This document shows positions 32,101-40,650 of a stretch of DNA of 60,000 nucleotides, in pieces. This DNA comes from Antedon mediterranea (lineage: Eukaryota; Echinodermata; Crinoidea; Comatulida; Antedonidae). Positions within the stretch are counted from its first letter, which is position 1. Each line of letters opens with the position of its first letter. The notes under the pieces were generated by a model. It was given only the letters and a program-made list of their open reading frames with translations, was not told the origin of the DNA and did not search any database. The translations under genes and the position numbers were made by a program. The DNA lies in the NCBI RefSeq assembly GCF_964355755.1, contig NC_092675.1:17189312-17249311 (forward strand). The letters are read 5' to 3'.

Positions 32101-34211
32101 CTTAAATATTTATCAATGGTAATGTATTGGATTATAATTAGCTCAAAGTTTATGTGTAGCTAGAAAGCCGGCCCTGGCCTCTATCCGTTTCGATTATTCC
32201 TCTTCCTTCATCCTCTATTTACCTTTATTTGTAAACAGCTCTTTACCGATAATGTTATTCAGTGACCGAGACATCCTGGGCTTTTAGGGTTTTTTTTTTA
32301 CTCTGCATTCGAACCAATTCATTTGGAAGGATCCGGGATTGGTTAGTGTGCCTTTAATTAATCATATTTTTTAATTAGTTTGTATATTTTGTGCTACAGG
32401 TATTCAAAGAAGTTTTAAGAATTCATCCACCTGTTCACAGTTCCATTAGAAAATTATCTTCAGAATTAACGTTAAATGGTTTTAAGTTTGCCAAAGGAAC
32501 ATTGGTGCAGGTAAAGTGGTTTAGAATATTATTTTTACTACTATTTGCTATACTTTATTGATAATCATATACAGTTACATTTTAATTGTATATTCTTATA
32601 TGTTTATCGTGAAATCAGGACGTTTTATAGGCCTACTGTAATGGCATTTGATATATATAAATAGTGCTTTTCATATTACCAAATGTATATATTTTTGTAT
32701 AAAAGAATTACTGACTCATTGAGTCATAGCATAGGTCGCTTTTGTTTTTTCTGACCTGCTTTTATTGTTGTTTTTTGGGGTCAAATCAGGGTACCTTTAA
32801 AACCTTTTTTCGCGTTTTTTTTCTTTGTGATAATATATGTTTTTTCCTAAAGGGCCTTACGACTACAGACAATTATTTGTCTCTGTAAAATCCCTGTAAT
32901 GTTGATATTTATATTGCTGAATAAATGTGAATTGAATCTTAAAAAGATGAAATACACTTCTACTTAGTTTCATTGCTGTGTTGTATTGCCTTGTAGTATT
33001 ATTATATATTTGATACATATTTTCACAGTTCCCCCATTCGTTAATTTCAAGACTTGAAAAGTACTATAAGAATCCGTTGGAATTCCATCCTGAAAGATGG
33101 ACAGATAGCAAGTTGACGGAAAGTAACAAGTAATTCCTCTTTTTTTTTTTTAAATATAAAATACCACATCATTTGAAAAGATTTTTTAATTTGGATTTGA
33201 ATCCGGTTTAAGTTGCTTTCACATTTGGATGGTCTGGTGCCCTGAGGAAATATAATTAATATTAATGATAATAATAATAATAATAATGATAGTGATAGTA
33301 ATAATGATTCTGATTATTATTCATGGTATCTTTTATTTCCAAAAACATTAAATACAAAATATCGCAAGCATTGAGCGTGCTTTCACATCACACTCGGATT
33401 TGGTCCGGCACCCTGAGGAAATATAATTAATACTAATAATAATATAATTATATATTAAACACAGTGGCAGCAGCCAAAAGAAAGTATCGCAAGCAATTGA
33501 GTGTGCTTTCACATCGAGCACGAATTCACGTACGCTCACTGTTTATTTGTCAATATTATATTTCAGAAAATAAATGGCTTCGAATTCAGAATTCGAATCA
33601 TGTACGGATTCAAATCGTACGAATTTGGTGTGTATGCTTTACGGTACTACTGAACCCATCTTCTACGATATTTTTCTCAGGACAACACCGAACCGAATGC
33701 GAACGCGATGTGAACGCTTGTTATGCCTTTTTCCCATTCTCACAGTACAGATTCGTTCATCTTCACCGTGGTTTGATGAATAATTAATTTGTCCTTTTTT
33801 TTCAATAGTTTTAATTATCAGTATTTTCCATTTTCTGCTGGTCCTCGGATATGCATTGGTAAAGATTTCGCTCTTGTAAGTATTCGTAATAACCATTTAG
33901 GCCTATACAGTACTATCGGTACCTTACCTTCTTTTATTCTGTGTAGCTTCCAAATTAATTTATAAATACTGCTTCTCCTTCGGGAGTTATTTTTAAAAAA
34001 TGAATAAATATAACTATTGCTTAGATTGAACTAAATTGTAATGTTTATTTTGAATTACCTTACCATTTTTCAGATTGAAGCTCGCATTATCACGGCCAGA
34101 CTAATAGGAAGGTTCAATATTCGTCTGGAGAAATATGACGTCGACGGCGTTACAGTGGGTGGGACAACGCGGCCAAAAGATTGTCTAGTGACCCTCACTG
34201 CTCGTCAATAA
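17606..34211 (+). CDS. Cytochrome P450, CYP46-like (cholesterol 24-hydroxylase family)
   Basis: Thirteen exons join in one frame to 501 codons plus stop, close to the ~500 of vertebrate CYP46A1: 17606-17748, 25354-25413, 26702-26783, 27151-27305, 27632-27770, 27955-28068, 31365-31602, 31862-31934, 32034-32118, 32400-32510, 33029-33129, 33809-33875 and 34074-34211. All have GT-AG borders and compatible phases. The start has a good context (GAAGCCATGG). Residues 4-32 form an N-terminal membrane anchor. The I-helix motif AGNETT is at 310-315, ExxR at 367-370 (KEVLRIHPP), PERW at 421-424, and the haem loop FSAGPRICIG at 442-451 with Cys449 as iron ligand. Whole-length similarity (FGERFLG, LVTEDIIAKVGFG, DEFVTFFVAG) is to CYP46. 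The likely role is hydroxylation of a sterol or other lipid at the ER with P450 reductase; the invertebrate substrate is unknown. Intron 1 (7.6 kb) holds a LINE and intron 6 another. The gene looks intact. Confidence 0.9.
17972..18436. mobile_element. hAT-like MITE in P450 intron 1
   Basis: The ends CAGTGTGGCCA and CGGCCACTATG are imperfect inverted copies. The body is made of ATTATGCTAGAT and TATGCCAGAT units, with one ~90-base direct duplication around GATCATGGTAAATATGCTG. The flanks AGAATGGG and AGAATGAG match 7 of 8, fitting an 8-bp hAT duplication. It belongs with the larger element at 12100-13749. Confidence 0.65.
19457..23287 (-). CDS. LINE ORF2: endonuclease-reverse transcriptase, 1276 aa, intact
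   Basis: Residues 1-230 are an APE-type endonuclease: MNCRGL, LQDVHF, YGPNN, GDWNCILD, RLDYFLIS and TDHSLVDI supply the usual catalytic and metal residues, with Asp in the QDVH position where many LINEs have Glu. The reverse transcriptase follows: KNWRPITLLSVTYKL, LLIDFEKAFD (about 614), GCRQGDGLSPYLF and YADD at 716-719. The C-terminal part has FIWKG and a CALC...HIFAQC zinc knuckle. It nicks DNA and copies the element's RNA. The motif set and the ORF1 type indicate the Tx1/L1 group. The ATG overlaps the stop of the preceding ORF (ATGTCTAA), suggesting translation by termination-reinitiation. No stop or frameshift is present. Confidence 0.93.
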   Translation of the reverse strand: MSNNNNTLSIVSMNCRGLAEKSKRRDVLHYLKSKKYNIICLQDVHFSAETESLVRLEWGLDCFFSSYRSNARGVAIFFNNNFPYTVTKHKKDNDGNMLALEVKVDDLKFTLISIYGPNNDTPGFYDKMREVVLEYENPHNIVCGDWNCILDKKLDCKNYLKLNNPKAREKIINICSEFNLTDVWRVYNRDEQKFTWRQNKFNKQARLDYFLISSELNSKMLDCNIKPGYRTDHSLVDIKMTMNQIKYGPGYWKFDNTLLKDIQYVQQVKETINRVLKQYIVQNEKDNKDANKALFSISDQLLLEMILMEIRAKTISYGAYKKKIENKKEKELEREIEKRTLDINKGDATLNGTLEIKSGELMSIRKVKMERIMMKTKLKWIEEGERPTKFFLNMEKKNFVDKTINKIVKESNNSILQNTNEILVESRQFYKNLYSSNHNTDDEKNIVKLLKTMNTLPTLTKEQQNKIEGPITYNELLVALKRSQNGKSPGIDGFSYEFFKFFFADLVYYLLRAINESYNSGQLSTSQKSGIITLLPKRDKPREYLKNWRPITLLSVTYKLVSSCIAERIKSVLDILISEQQKGFINGRYIGENTRLMYDVIQICEKKKIPGLLLLIDFEKAFDCISHTFVNCVLKHFNFGQSIQKWVKVLYKDARSSVLVNGFLSESFLIERGCRQGDGLSPYLFLLCAEILSSMISENKQIKGISIANHEYRLSQYADDTVLFLDGKEKSMHEAFKTLDVFSKISGLKVNVNKTNAVWVGSFKDRGDSICENYNIKWIKHGEPFESLGIRFSTNLNKMVDLNYEDVYKSIKNTMRHWSKRNLTVLGRITVVKSLLLSKLTYILSTLPDPPENVIKSLKSELYRFIWKGVDRISRDQLIQENKFGGLRMVDINAYIQSVKITWVRRLVTSNETGWALLVPLVLNIHKTWLIEGGSSKLIKLAKVKPYNAFWLDVIKAWCVFVKHNTPMSTESICRQTLWMNDNIKVGGESIYYKNWSNHGVNFINDLVDRHGITPLKQLSKRHNLNINFLQYEGLIHAVRQHTSLYQISPKGKINSPLLPFNLSVVIKNKKGSKLIYNTLINSRKKQSKAKIKWEKALDTLYVDKEWEIINTMFFSLTMSTPLLWFQYKIVHRILGNNSFLYKIGKIDSPLCALCKAETETLIHIFAQCCEIKIFWRKIKQWLKSYFNINVIINPELCLFGVRKKPFKALNTILLICRHYIYSCKMRKIKPNIVRFVNEIKLHVKQEEFILKTKGEHHTYLNKWSPFLEKHELIDW
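23280..24071 (-). CDS. Extra hydrophobic ORF between LINE ORF1 and ORF2, 263 aa
   Basis: An ATG at 24071 opens 263 codons that end in TAA, overlapping the ORF2 start by eight bases. I recognise no family. Predicted features: a hydrophobic stretch at about residues 8-22 (VMIVLILIFF), a basic segment, a second at about 53-73 (GGFSLFLFFYFILFLLY), a polar middle with several Cys and an NFT sequon, and hydrophobic segments near 215-250 (LLWFMVVAQ, TLALLFYLPLYI). It could be a small membrane protein. L1/Tx1 elements normally have two ORFs. The part nearest the ATG is low in complexity on DNA level (A/T runs), so a fortuitous ORF cannot be excluded, but 263 open codons in AT-rich DNA is notable. Confidence 0.6.
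   Translation of the reverse strand: MPVRGISVMIVLILIFFRYFFRCLKKKIRLLLYLKRIYVSGVWKGEGYTGFFYPLLGGFSLFLFFYFILFLLYNKKKLNTYANFNTRYDRTIGNLNTKVIRIATAQGYFGLRLHTNFTLHNDLGKCSCPLIINNKNYWILEVNTNYDSFISAGTWCIDIVGPLKNFRKNTFKIKENIGEQSSKLIIVCNKNLINIKCKFYERSKIQCNRISPLLIEAKTIFGLLWFMVVAQNNHYDTIYTLALLFYLPLYINKISKKITIKNV
24169..24771 (-). CDS. LINE ORF1 (L1-type nucleic-acid-binding protein), 5'-truncated
   Basis: The frame is open from the element's truncated end and gives about 200 residues. A coiled coil (EASQESLQANLDEKADSQ, VDELENRQ) leads into RRNNIVIFGIPE, the RRM-like core of L1 ORF1 (Transposase_22 type). Then follow MDIERAHRTP and a basic C-terminal domain (LRIKRKRLWAKRKRLLEEK, VFLNYPAVLRI). No ATG is present upstream within the element: the first apparent start is a TTG and the frame simply runs off the insertion border. 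ORF1 proteins bind element RNA as trimers. A gap of about 97 bases separates it from the next ORF. Confidence 0.88.
   Translation of the reverse strand, partial: LVILEEDFKNMWQKVRDMEASQESLQANLDEKADSQDMEVLQNRVDELENRQRRNNIVIFGIPEQSEGNNCSDYILGFFKTYLKVDSNRPMDIERAHRTPTFLPTGGKRAKYPRPIHIAFNKFTDKIKVMKGAVNLKNSPFSGKKVWITDDFTPNLRIKRKRLWAKRKRLLEEKPGRKVFLNYPAVLRIVEEDGSSRLVQ
25414..26701. other. P450 intron 2
   Basis: No separate gene is seen. Open frames on both strands at 25522-25839 overlap each other and resemble nothing. A tRNA-like patch on the - strand is annotated at 25955-26030. The rest is AT-rich. Confidence 0.4.
25955..26030 (-). mobile_element. tRNA-derived SINE fragment (tentative)
   Basis: The - strand reads GAGCTGGATGGCTCAGTGGG, with an A-box-like TGGCTCAGTGG, and 40 bases on GGGTTGCAGGATTGATTC, B-box-like. 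No complete cloverleaf can be drawn. It is probably a decayed tRNA-derived retroposon. Confidence 0.35.
27364..27488. mobile_element. 125-bp palindromic MITE in P450 intron 4, 10-bp duplication
   Basis: GGGTGTCAC and GTGACACCC bound a nearly perfect hairpin built from CTAAGACC and CGAAAGC units. GGTACCTGTG flanks it exactly (27354-27363 and 27489-27498). A 10-bp duplication fits a Mutator-like element, though no transposase is present to confirm. It lies 58 bases after the exon 4 donor and leaves the splice sites intact. Confidence 0.85.
28698..28869. repeat. Long inverted repeat, ~72-bp arms
   Basis: Arms from about 28698-28771 and 28797-28869 contain GATACGCCCTCATCTTACAG and ATCTCCGAAGAGATACTTTT, with their inverse in the second arm and few mismatches. 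The 25-bp spacer (TTCTTTGCCTGATTTG) is the same phrase that ends the SINE at 28971-29150, so SINE tail sequence sits at the centre of the hairpin. An (AT)n tract at 28509-28536 lies just upstream. Confidence 0.8.
28971..29153 (+). mobile_element. tRNA-derived SINE with near-complete cloverleaf
   Basis: GCCCCAG (28971) starts a tRNA-like fold: D arm GTCT/GGAC, anticodon stem TCTGC/GCAGG with loop ATATCAA (anticodon ATC), T arm CCGAG-TTCGAGT-CTCGG, and acceptor 3' strand TTGGGAC. A non-tRNA body follows (CGACTTTTTCTCATTCTCAC, ATCTTTATCGTTTCAAATTA, CACCGGGCGGTTTAGAATT) and ends in TTCTTTGCCTGATTTG. The same head and body occur twice in inverse orientation at 53973-54302, so this is a SINE family and not a single-copy tRNA gene. 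Internal A and B boxes could drive Pol III transcription. Confidence 0.85.
29163..30537 (-). mobile_element. 5'-truncated LINE in P450 intron 6
   Basis: ATACAGTAT is present at 29154-29162 and 30538-30546, a probable target duplication. The 3' end on the - strand is a (TA)n tract (29161-29189) rather than poly(A), as in CR1/L2-like elements; the microsatellite makes the 3' border approximate. The element starts inside the RT domain, so most of the 5' part was never copied. Confidence 0.78.
29247..30537 (-). CDS. LINE reverse transcriptase, C-terminal ~430 aa, open
   Basis: The frame opens at the truncated border with KYRPISLLPTMSKIFERIV. It continues through HGFVSGRSCQTNLA, DVIYTDFSKAFDSVSH, LSGVPQGSILGPLLFNLFIN and the catalytic FADD box (LLFADDLKLF). 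Next come the thumb motifs KCKYLSIT and DLGIFID, then SIIRPHLEYCSVIF and the C-terminal QRKFVRFL and VPGRTRNRHLL blocks. It has no stops, but lacks endonuclease, the first RT blocks and any native start, so it is a partial coding remnant. Motifs suggest the CR1/Jockey group. It is antisense to the host P450. Confidence 0.85.
30538..31364. other. Rest of P450 intron 6
   Basis: No gene or element with clear borders is seen. The region is moderately GC-richer near 30600-31030. The LINE to its left accounts for much of this intron's length. Confidence 0.4.
33205..33780. repeat. Diverged repeats in P450 intron 11
   Basis: GTGCTTTCACAT recurs near 33215, 33380 and 33505. GCCCTGAGGAAATATAATTA occurs at 33239 and nearly again at 33412. 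TATCGCAAGCA is at 33360 and 33487. An inverse-like CGAACGCGATGTGAACGC is near 33700. (TAA)n at about 33260-33290 links units. This looks like two or three overlapping MITE copies with TIRs around GTGCTTTCACATC, but borders are unclear. The open frames here are spurious. Confidence 0.5.
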
Positions 34212-34557
34212 ACGAACTAGTAGCTGTAGTGAAAAATGCATTAGGGTTTTCAGAAAACCAACGTTTAACATTAATCATTAAAATAGAAGCTACTCAGTGA
34301 GCAGCGTTTCATATATAAGCTGAACACTTATTTAAATTGTTAATACATAACAAATTAAAGTTAAGAGCGACTATAGGTTTGATTTATCTACAAAGTACTG
34401 TAGGCCTACACGTAATATACACATTTATATAACACCTAAATAAATTCCTATAATTTTATTGGACGATTGTGGGCCACATGGCGTACAATAGTAATATTAA
34501 TCGATCGTTACTTTAATAGTACTTTTTCGTGTTGCTGTCAAAAATTATATAAAAAAG
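34212..34557. other. P450 3' flank with possible poly(A) signal
   Basis: AATAAA at 34439-34444 is the first canonical poly(A) signal after the P450 stop codon, about 230 bases downstream. Otherwise the stretch is featureless up to the next LINE. Confidence 0.4.
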
Positions 34558-37126
34558 GGTATTACATTTCTGAAGATAACTCATTCTGAATTCATGTGGT
34601 GTAAACTAGATAAAACATATTTCGGTTTAAAAGACGACTTATATATTTGTAACGTTTATGTAAGTCCCAGTGGAACTACATACAGTCAGCGAAGAGAAGA
34701 TATCTTCACTCTCTTGGAAGCTGACCTATGTCGTTTCACTAAAATAGGGTATTGTCTTCTTGCCGGAGATTTTAATGGCAGAACCGGTTTAGAGGCAGAT
34801 TACGTGATCGATAATTCAAATAATTATATAAGTCTCCCTCTTGACTATATAAATGATGAATCATTGATAAGAAGAAATCTAGATATCAAGCAACCTGATA
34901 TAGGCCTACATGGAAAATGTATTATTGAACTATGTAAGAATAGTGGTTTAAGAATAATTAACGGTAGAAAACTAGGTGATCTCTCTGGGTCATACACATG
35001 CTTTAAACCAGGGTGCAGGCCTAGTTCCATTGATTACATGCTATGTGATATTAATATGCTTAAACTTGTATCTTTCTTTAAAATTCACTCACCATTACCC
35101 TTTTCAATACATTGTATAATATCATGTGTTATTAACATTGAAAATTGTATTGATGTGAATTATGGTGATGAAGAAAGCATCCTTGATGTACTGCCTAGAC
35201 AATTCAAATGGTGTGATAATTCCGAAACCCGTTGTTGTTATTGTTGTTGTTGTTGAAGTCCAATCCGAAATCGAAACGTTACAAAATAAGTTAACAAGCG
35301 GGAACTTTACTATCGATGAATGTGTAAACTCTACTCAGAATGTGTTTACCACGATAGCAAATATAGCCGGACTGCGGCCTAAAAATACGAACAGAAAATC
35401 TAATAAAAATAGAAAAAATAAAAAGATAAATAAAAATAAAAAATGGTTTGATAAAGATTGTGATACACTTTATCGTAACATCAGGTCCGTTGCAAAAAAA
35501 ATTAAAGACACATAATTATGACATGAAAGAAATACATAGATACAATAAATTAAAAAAAGAGTATAAAAAACTTCTGAACATTAAGAAAAACAATTTTAGA
35601 AATGTACTGTTTGATAAGTTAAATAATCTTGAAAAGAATAACCCAAAAGCTCTATGGGAGGTATTTAACGAATTAAATGAAAAGAACTCAAATAATCTAC
35701 ATAATCCCGTTAATCCAAAGATTTGGTTAGATCATTTTACGAAATTAATGAATAAACATATCCCTCATTAAAATAAATACTTTGAAAACTTTATTAACAA
35801 TTTTAACCTTGATAGCAATGTCCAGGTTGTTAACGAACTTAATAAAGATATCACTTCTCTAGAAATTGCTATAGCGTCAAACAAATTAAAGAAAGGCAAG
35901 TCAGCTGGAATTGACGGTATAAGAAACGAAATGATAAAATTAAGCATAAATCCATTTATAAAGTGTATAACCTCTTTTAACAATATTTTAAAATCGGGTA
36001 TTTTCCCATCAATTTGGCGGATGAGTACACTCACTGTTATACATAAAAAAGGTGATAAATCGATACCTAAAAACTATAGAGGAATTGCAGTAGGAAGTAA
36101 GTTATGTAAACTTTTCTGCATTGTTCTTCACAATAGACTTACTACCGGTACCTTAACTGACGAAAATCAATTAATCACAAAAAAACAAATTGGCTTTAAA
36201 AAGGGTTCACGAACAAGTGACCACATTTTATTCCACAGCTATTGATAAGTACATCAACCGCGCTAGTAAAAAGTCCTATCTTTTCGTTTGTTTCATCGAC
36301 TTTTCTGCCGCATTTGATACTGTATGGCGAAAAGCGTTACTTTTTAAACTCTTTAAAATTGGTGTCCGTGGTAATTTTTTGAATATTGTACAGAATATGT
36401 ATTCGGATGTATCATTTTGTTTAAAATTGAACGGAATGATTACAAAACCATTTGAATCTACTGTAGGTGTTAAGCAGGGATGCATTCTTAGCCCACTTTT
36501 GTTTAACATTTGCATTAGTGATTTAACCGCCATTTTTGATGAGAGACATGTGATCCAGTATGTATCAATGATAAATCATTGAATTGCCTACTATACGCTG
36601 ACGATCTGGTTATTATGTCAGAGAGTCAAACTGGTTTACAAAATGCTTTAAACAAATTATGCAATTATTGTGTTAAATGGAAACTGACCGGTAATGTTGA
36701 TAAAACAAAAACCATAATATTTAATAAGAGTGGAAAAGTTCTAAATTATAAATTTTATTTCAGGACCGTTAACGTAGAAATCACAAATGAATACAGTTAT
36801 CTTGGTATAACGTTCATCCCATCTGGTTTTTTAACATAGCAATGAATAAATTAAAAGACAAAGCCCTTAAAAGTTTTTTCAGAATTAGAAATACTTTGTC
36901 GTTCGCATCCGTCAATAGGGCATTTCAACTGTCAAGAAGTTTAATTAATCCTATTGTGAGTTACGGAAGTGAAGTATGGGCTTCTTATTTATTAAGAAAT
37001 TTAAAATGAAAATAATTTTATCGATCAATGTGATAAATATTCTGGAGAATCGATTAATATTAAAATATGCAAAAATATGCTTGGAGTAAACAAAAAAGCA
37101 TCCAACCATGCTATTAGAGGAGAATT
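34558..37126 (+). pseudogene. Decayed LINE: endonuclease and reverse transcriptase
   Basis: The 5' part (34558-35230) reads as the second half of an APE endonuclease: LYICNVYVSP, CLLAGDFNGRTG and PSSIDYML. A (GTT)n expansion at 35233-35256 interrupts the frame. After shifts come KKWFDKDCDTLYRNIR, NPKALWEVFNELNEKN, KKGKSAGIDGIRNEM, LTVIHKKGDKSIPKNYRGIA, FVCFIDFSAAFDTVWR, GVKQGCILSPLLFNI and YADDLVI (36594). At least five frameshifts and a stop at 35769 show it is dead. The C-terminal part (SLINPIVSYGSEVWA) runs to about 37120. A MITE copy then interrupts it. The order and spacing are standard for an APE-class LINE with a single large ORF; the clade is not resolved. Confidence 0.85.
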
Positions 37127-37349
37127 TCACCTTTTAGGGAGTCACCAAACATGTTATTACACTAGGTTAAACTACCTAACTACTAAAAAAAAGACTTCCT
37201 GGTTTTTATGACAGAATTTTGCCAAATTTTGTATTTGACCATATTAAGGAAAATTCATGTTTTTTCGTCTTGATTTCTGTTACAGATATTTTATTTATGT
37301 ACAATTAACCAGATATTATATTTAAAATTCATGCCTGTACCTGAGCCTT
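37127..37349. mobile_element. Partial copy of the TTAA MITE found at 47658-48172
   Basis: TTTTAGGGAGTCACC, GGTTAAACTACCTA, TTTGACCATATTAA, TTTTTTCGTCTTGATTTCTG and ACCAGATATTATATTTAAAA follow in the same order as in the 48-kb copy, ending in CCTGAGCCTTAA. The left half is missing here. It lies between two dead LINEs. Confidence 0.75.
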
Positions 37350-37351
37350 AA

Positions 37352-38345
37352 GTAGTGTCGGGGTTATATCAAAGTGATTGTATGTAACGCACTGAATTAC
37401 TCATACTCCCTTCAAAGATTATCTCAAACAAGAGGTATAATAAACTTAATATTCACAAAAGGGCAAAGAGAGAGTCTTGATACTTGGATACCCATAACTG
37501 TATTAAACGTAGATTATAAGATAATGACACATGTTCTATGTAATAGATTACACCAAATAGTAGGATCTATAATTGATCATGACCAAAAAGGATATAGGCT
37601 ATACATGGCAGGTTTGGAGGTGAAAACGTAAAATTAGTAATAGAGTTAATGGCAGTAAATGTAAGAGTAACCCTCAATGCACAGCAGGTATTGCACCACC
37701 GAGCATAGAAAAAAATGACAATAAAATAGTTGTAACTATTAAAAGTTAAAAGATTGCTCAACTAGCCGATGACACGGTAATTATTACACAAGATGGAAAT
37801 AATCTGAAACACTTTTTAAAATAAAGTTGATATGTTCTGTGTAAGGTGTCTTTAGACAAATATAAACAAAATATGTGTGTCAAATAAAACAGTTGTACCG
37901 TGTAACATAATATGGACAATTGAACCAGTAGGCTAATATCTTTGGGAATTTATGTAGGCTACAATAAAGATAAATGTAATGAACTGGGACAATAAAAGTG
38001 TTAATCTAGAAAATGTATCCTCACATTCTTTGGTAAATTACAATCATTAAGACACTTCATTTCAAAAAATTGTATATAATGCAAATATAATAAATGTTCC
38101 ACCCTACGTCTATCCCAAAGTATAAATAATAATATATACGGTAGTTTTCTTTGGGGAAGAAAAAATAAATATTTAAAAGAACAACACTCATCAAGCAAGT
38201 GTGTGAAGGTGGTCTTAATATTATTCATTTTAAGGCAATATCATCATATTTAAAGTTAAGTTGGATTAAAAGGCTTCTAAGTCCAGACCCCGGTAAATGG
38301 AAGTGCATATCCATTCTATTAAATGTATCCCATTGAATATACTGA
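37352..38345 (+). pseudogene. Decayed Tx1/L1-type LINE RT fragment
   Basis: SQTRGIINLIFTKGQRESLD, then TVLNVDYKIMTHVLCNRLHQ and SIIDHDQKGY, give RT blocks in frame. After deletions come QLADDTVIITQDG (a decayed YADD box), SLGIYVGYNKDKCNE, LTFFGKLQSLRH and a frame-shifted YPK...NNNIYGSFLWGRKNK. The block pattern is that of the Tx1/L1 group, like the LINE at 19031-24773 but not the same family. Many indels are present. Confidence 0.75.
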
Positions 38346-38484
38346 CCATATATTGACCAATCAATTGCGTTGATTCTGCCGGAATCCTAACCACTTTGTA
38401 GTAAATAATTCAAAGTTATTCAAACGATGAGATCGATGGTCATAAATGTAATAACGATATTTGATCAGTGAAGTTACGGTATTT

Positions 38485-38585
38485 TTAGTCGCGTGCAAAA
38501 ACGCGACTCTACAGCTCACTATGTCGGTCGGTTGGTCGGTAAACACTAACTCAAGTTTGAGCACGCGACTGCAGCCATGTATGCC
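38485..38585. repeat. Second copy of the AGTCGCGTGC element, inverted
   Basis: AGTCGCGTGCAAAAACGCGA opens it, and GCACGCGACTGCAGCCATGT closes it. The core is GGTCGGTTGGTCGG. It is the inverse of 15811-15910 with a slightly different core length, confirming a dispersed family. Confidence 0.75.
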
Positions 38586-40593
38586 TATATGGCCTTGTTG
38601 ATATTGTTTCTAGTGCGCATTATTTTAAATGTATTATAATACTGTAAAATAAATAATAAAATTAATATTATGATGTTAACATGTTACGCTGACCTTCAAG
38701 GATTTTCCACTACACAGTTGCATTTATAGGGCTTCAATATTCATTTTGAGACAATAAACTACTATTTATCAGAATCAGAGAATTTCAATTCATCCACAGG
38801 GTTGGGCATAGGCAGATCCAGATGGCCCAGCCCACGCACCCCATCCCCCACATTTAATTTCGACAATGCAAAAGTAGGTCAACTTCACCATTTCAATTCA
38901 CAATTTCTAGGACTCTGGCCATTTATTGATCCCCATCTATTTCTATGATTTTGGATTCGCCACTATGTGTTTGTCTTTTCATTGTCAAGTTCTGCGAATA
39001 CCGTATGTTTCAAATGTTTCAATGCTCAGATCTATAATCTTGGTCAATAATGCTTTAGATTTTTACTTTTATTGGCTAATAAAAACTGGAATCTACAACT
39101 AACTACACAGACAGACCATATACGAGTCTCGTAGATAGTTTTCCTGTGGATAGTGTAGTACAATTTTGTTTTCTGAAGAGAAAGAAAACCTGTTTATAAT
39201 AAGGTCCATCTTTCCCAAGTTGCATATATACTGTTCAAAGGTAGCAGTATATGTCAGGAAAGAATAAACTCATCTGATTCTCTTCTTCATGCGTCTATCT
39301 AACGAACCTAAGATATATTCATTTTAATTTAAGCATACATAGTATTGGAAAACAATAGAGTATTAAGATAAAATGAATGGGACATCAAAAATGATTATTG
39401 GCAGTGGCAGTGTCGGAGACTAATCGAACCAAGTCAATGTCAACTAATATAAAAAAGCGATGATTGGAATGATTGTGTTCACTTTAAATGATTATGTCTC
39501 TTCCTTTTTTCGAAAGAGAAATCGGAAATCAATCCTGGTGGTCAAATCCTTGTGGTCACATGTAGAGATAATCTACGGTAGTTCTTTTTTGAATAACTAG
39601 ACCAAATGACCAAAACCTTCACAGAATACTGTCTGGAAGTTGTGAAACATATGCGCTCTACAACAAAAGTTGCAAGAGTATGTCTTTTCAGACATGGGAT
39701 CCAGATTTCATTGAGGTTGATATGTACATATTCTGGACGTACTAGTTGAACTATGAACTAAGTTCTGATTGCAATGGGGATGAAAAAAGTGATAACCAAT
39801 GATATAGTAAGATTTGTTAGACGCTTCCACCACATTATTTAAATATTAAAGTGTAAATTAAAATTAAGTAAAATTGTAATTGATTACTGAAAATATGGTC
39901 AGGTGTTATATGGTAATCACGGACTTGCATATTGTAAAAGGGCATTATTCATAATATTATATGCGGATGTGAGGATCAGATTGGAATTAGAATATTGCAG
40001 CAAAATTTTAGTTAACAAGTTTTGAGAAGCTGTTTGAATAGGCATACACACCCAATTTGAAGAAACATCTAAAATTGTTTAAAAATAAGACTTTATTATA
40101 ACAAATGTAATAGTTGGCCAAGTTAATAACGTAGCGATATTTATTTCACTCACGGCAGGGGTTAGTGTGTACCATGTTTGTAAACAATAAGTTAAGTAAA
40201 GAAAGTACGATTGTCACTTGTACTTAAAGGAGTTTAAGTAAATCATGACTTTGCAAACTTATCAAGATCATTCCATTTAGGCCTACATCAATATTAGCCT
40301 ATTTATATCACAATGTAGGCATATAACATCGTCAATAACTACTTTAAATAGTAAACTATAGTATTTCCCATATTGCATTTCAATTTTACTATCGTATGTC
40401 ACACATACTATTATATCAATATTTCCTTTTTTAACTAAAATTTGATTTTTTAAAAAGATACAAAGTACAGAGTAAAATATACATCCCTCTTTTAAAATGG
40501 ACGCGTTTGTTAATATCAATCGATAGATTGATACCGTTTCAGAAGCTTAGTTGAAGCTGATGAATTAGACTGAGCGAAGAATTTCAGAAAGTT
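38586..40593. other. Intergenic region upstream of the SLC1 gene
   Basis: I see no gene, TIR pair or tandem repeat in this 2-kb stretch. It presumably includes the promoter of the transporter at 40651, but no core promoter element stands out. Confidence 0.4.
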
Positions 40594-40650
40594 TTGTTTA
40601 TCAGTTTCCTAATATACTACAGTATAGTCTACAATTTTGGAATAAAAAAA

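Noticed and set aside
33464-33787. 107- and 69-codon overlapping frames in P450 intron 11
   Set aside because: They cross repeat units and the region just before a well-defined P450 exon; no motif is present.
35233-35256. Cysteine-rich C-terminus of the 34594 open frame
   Set aside because: It is produced by a (GTT)n microsatellite that breaks the LINE frame, not by a protein domain.
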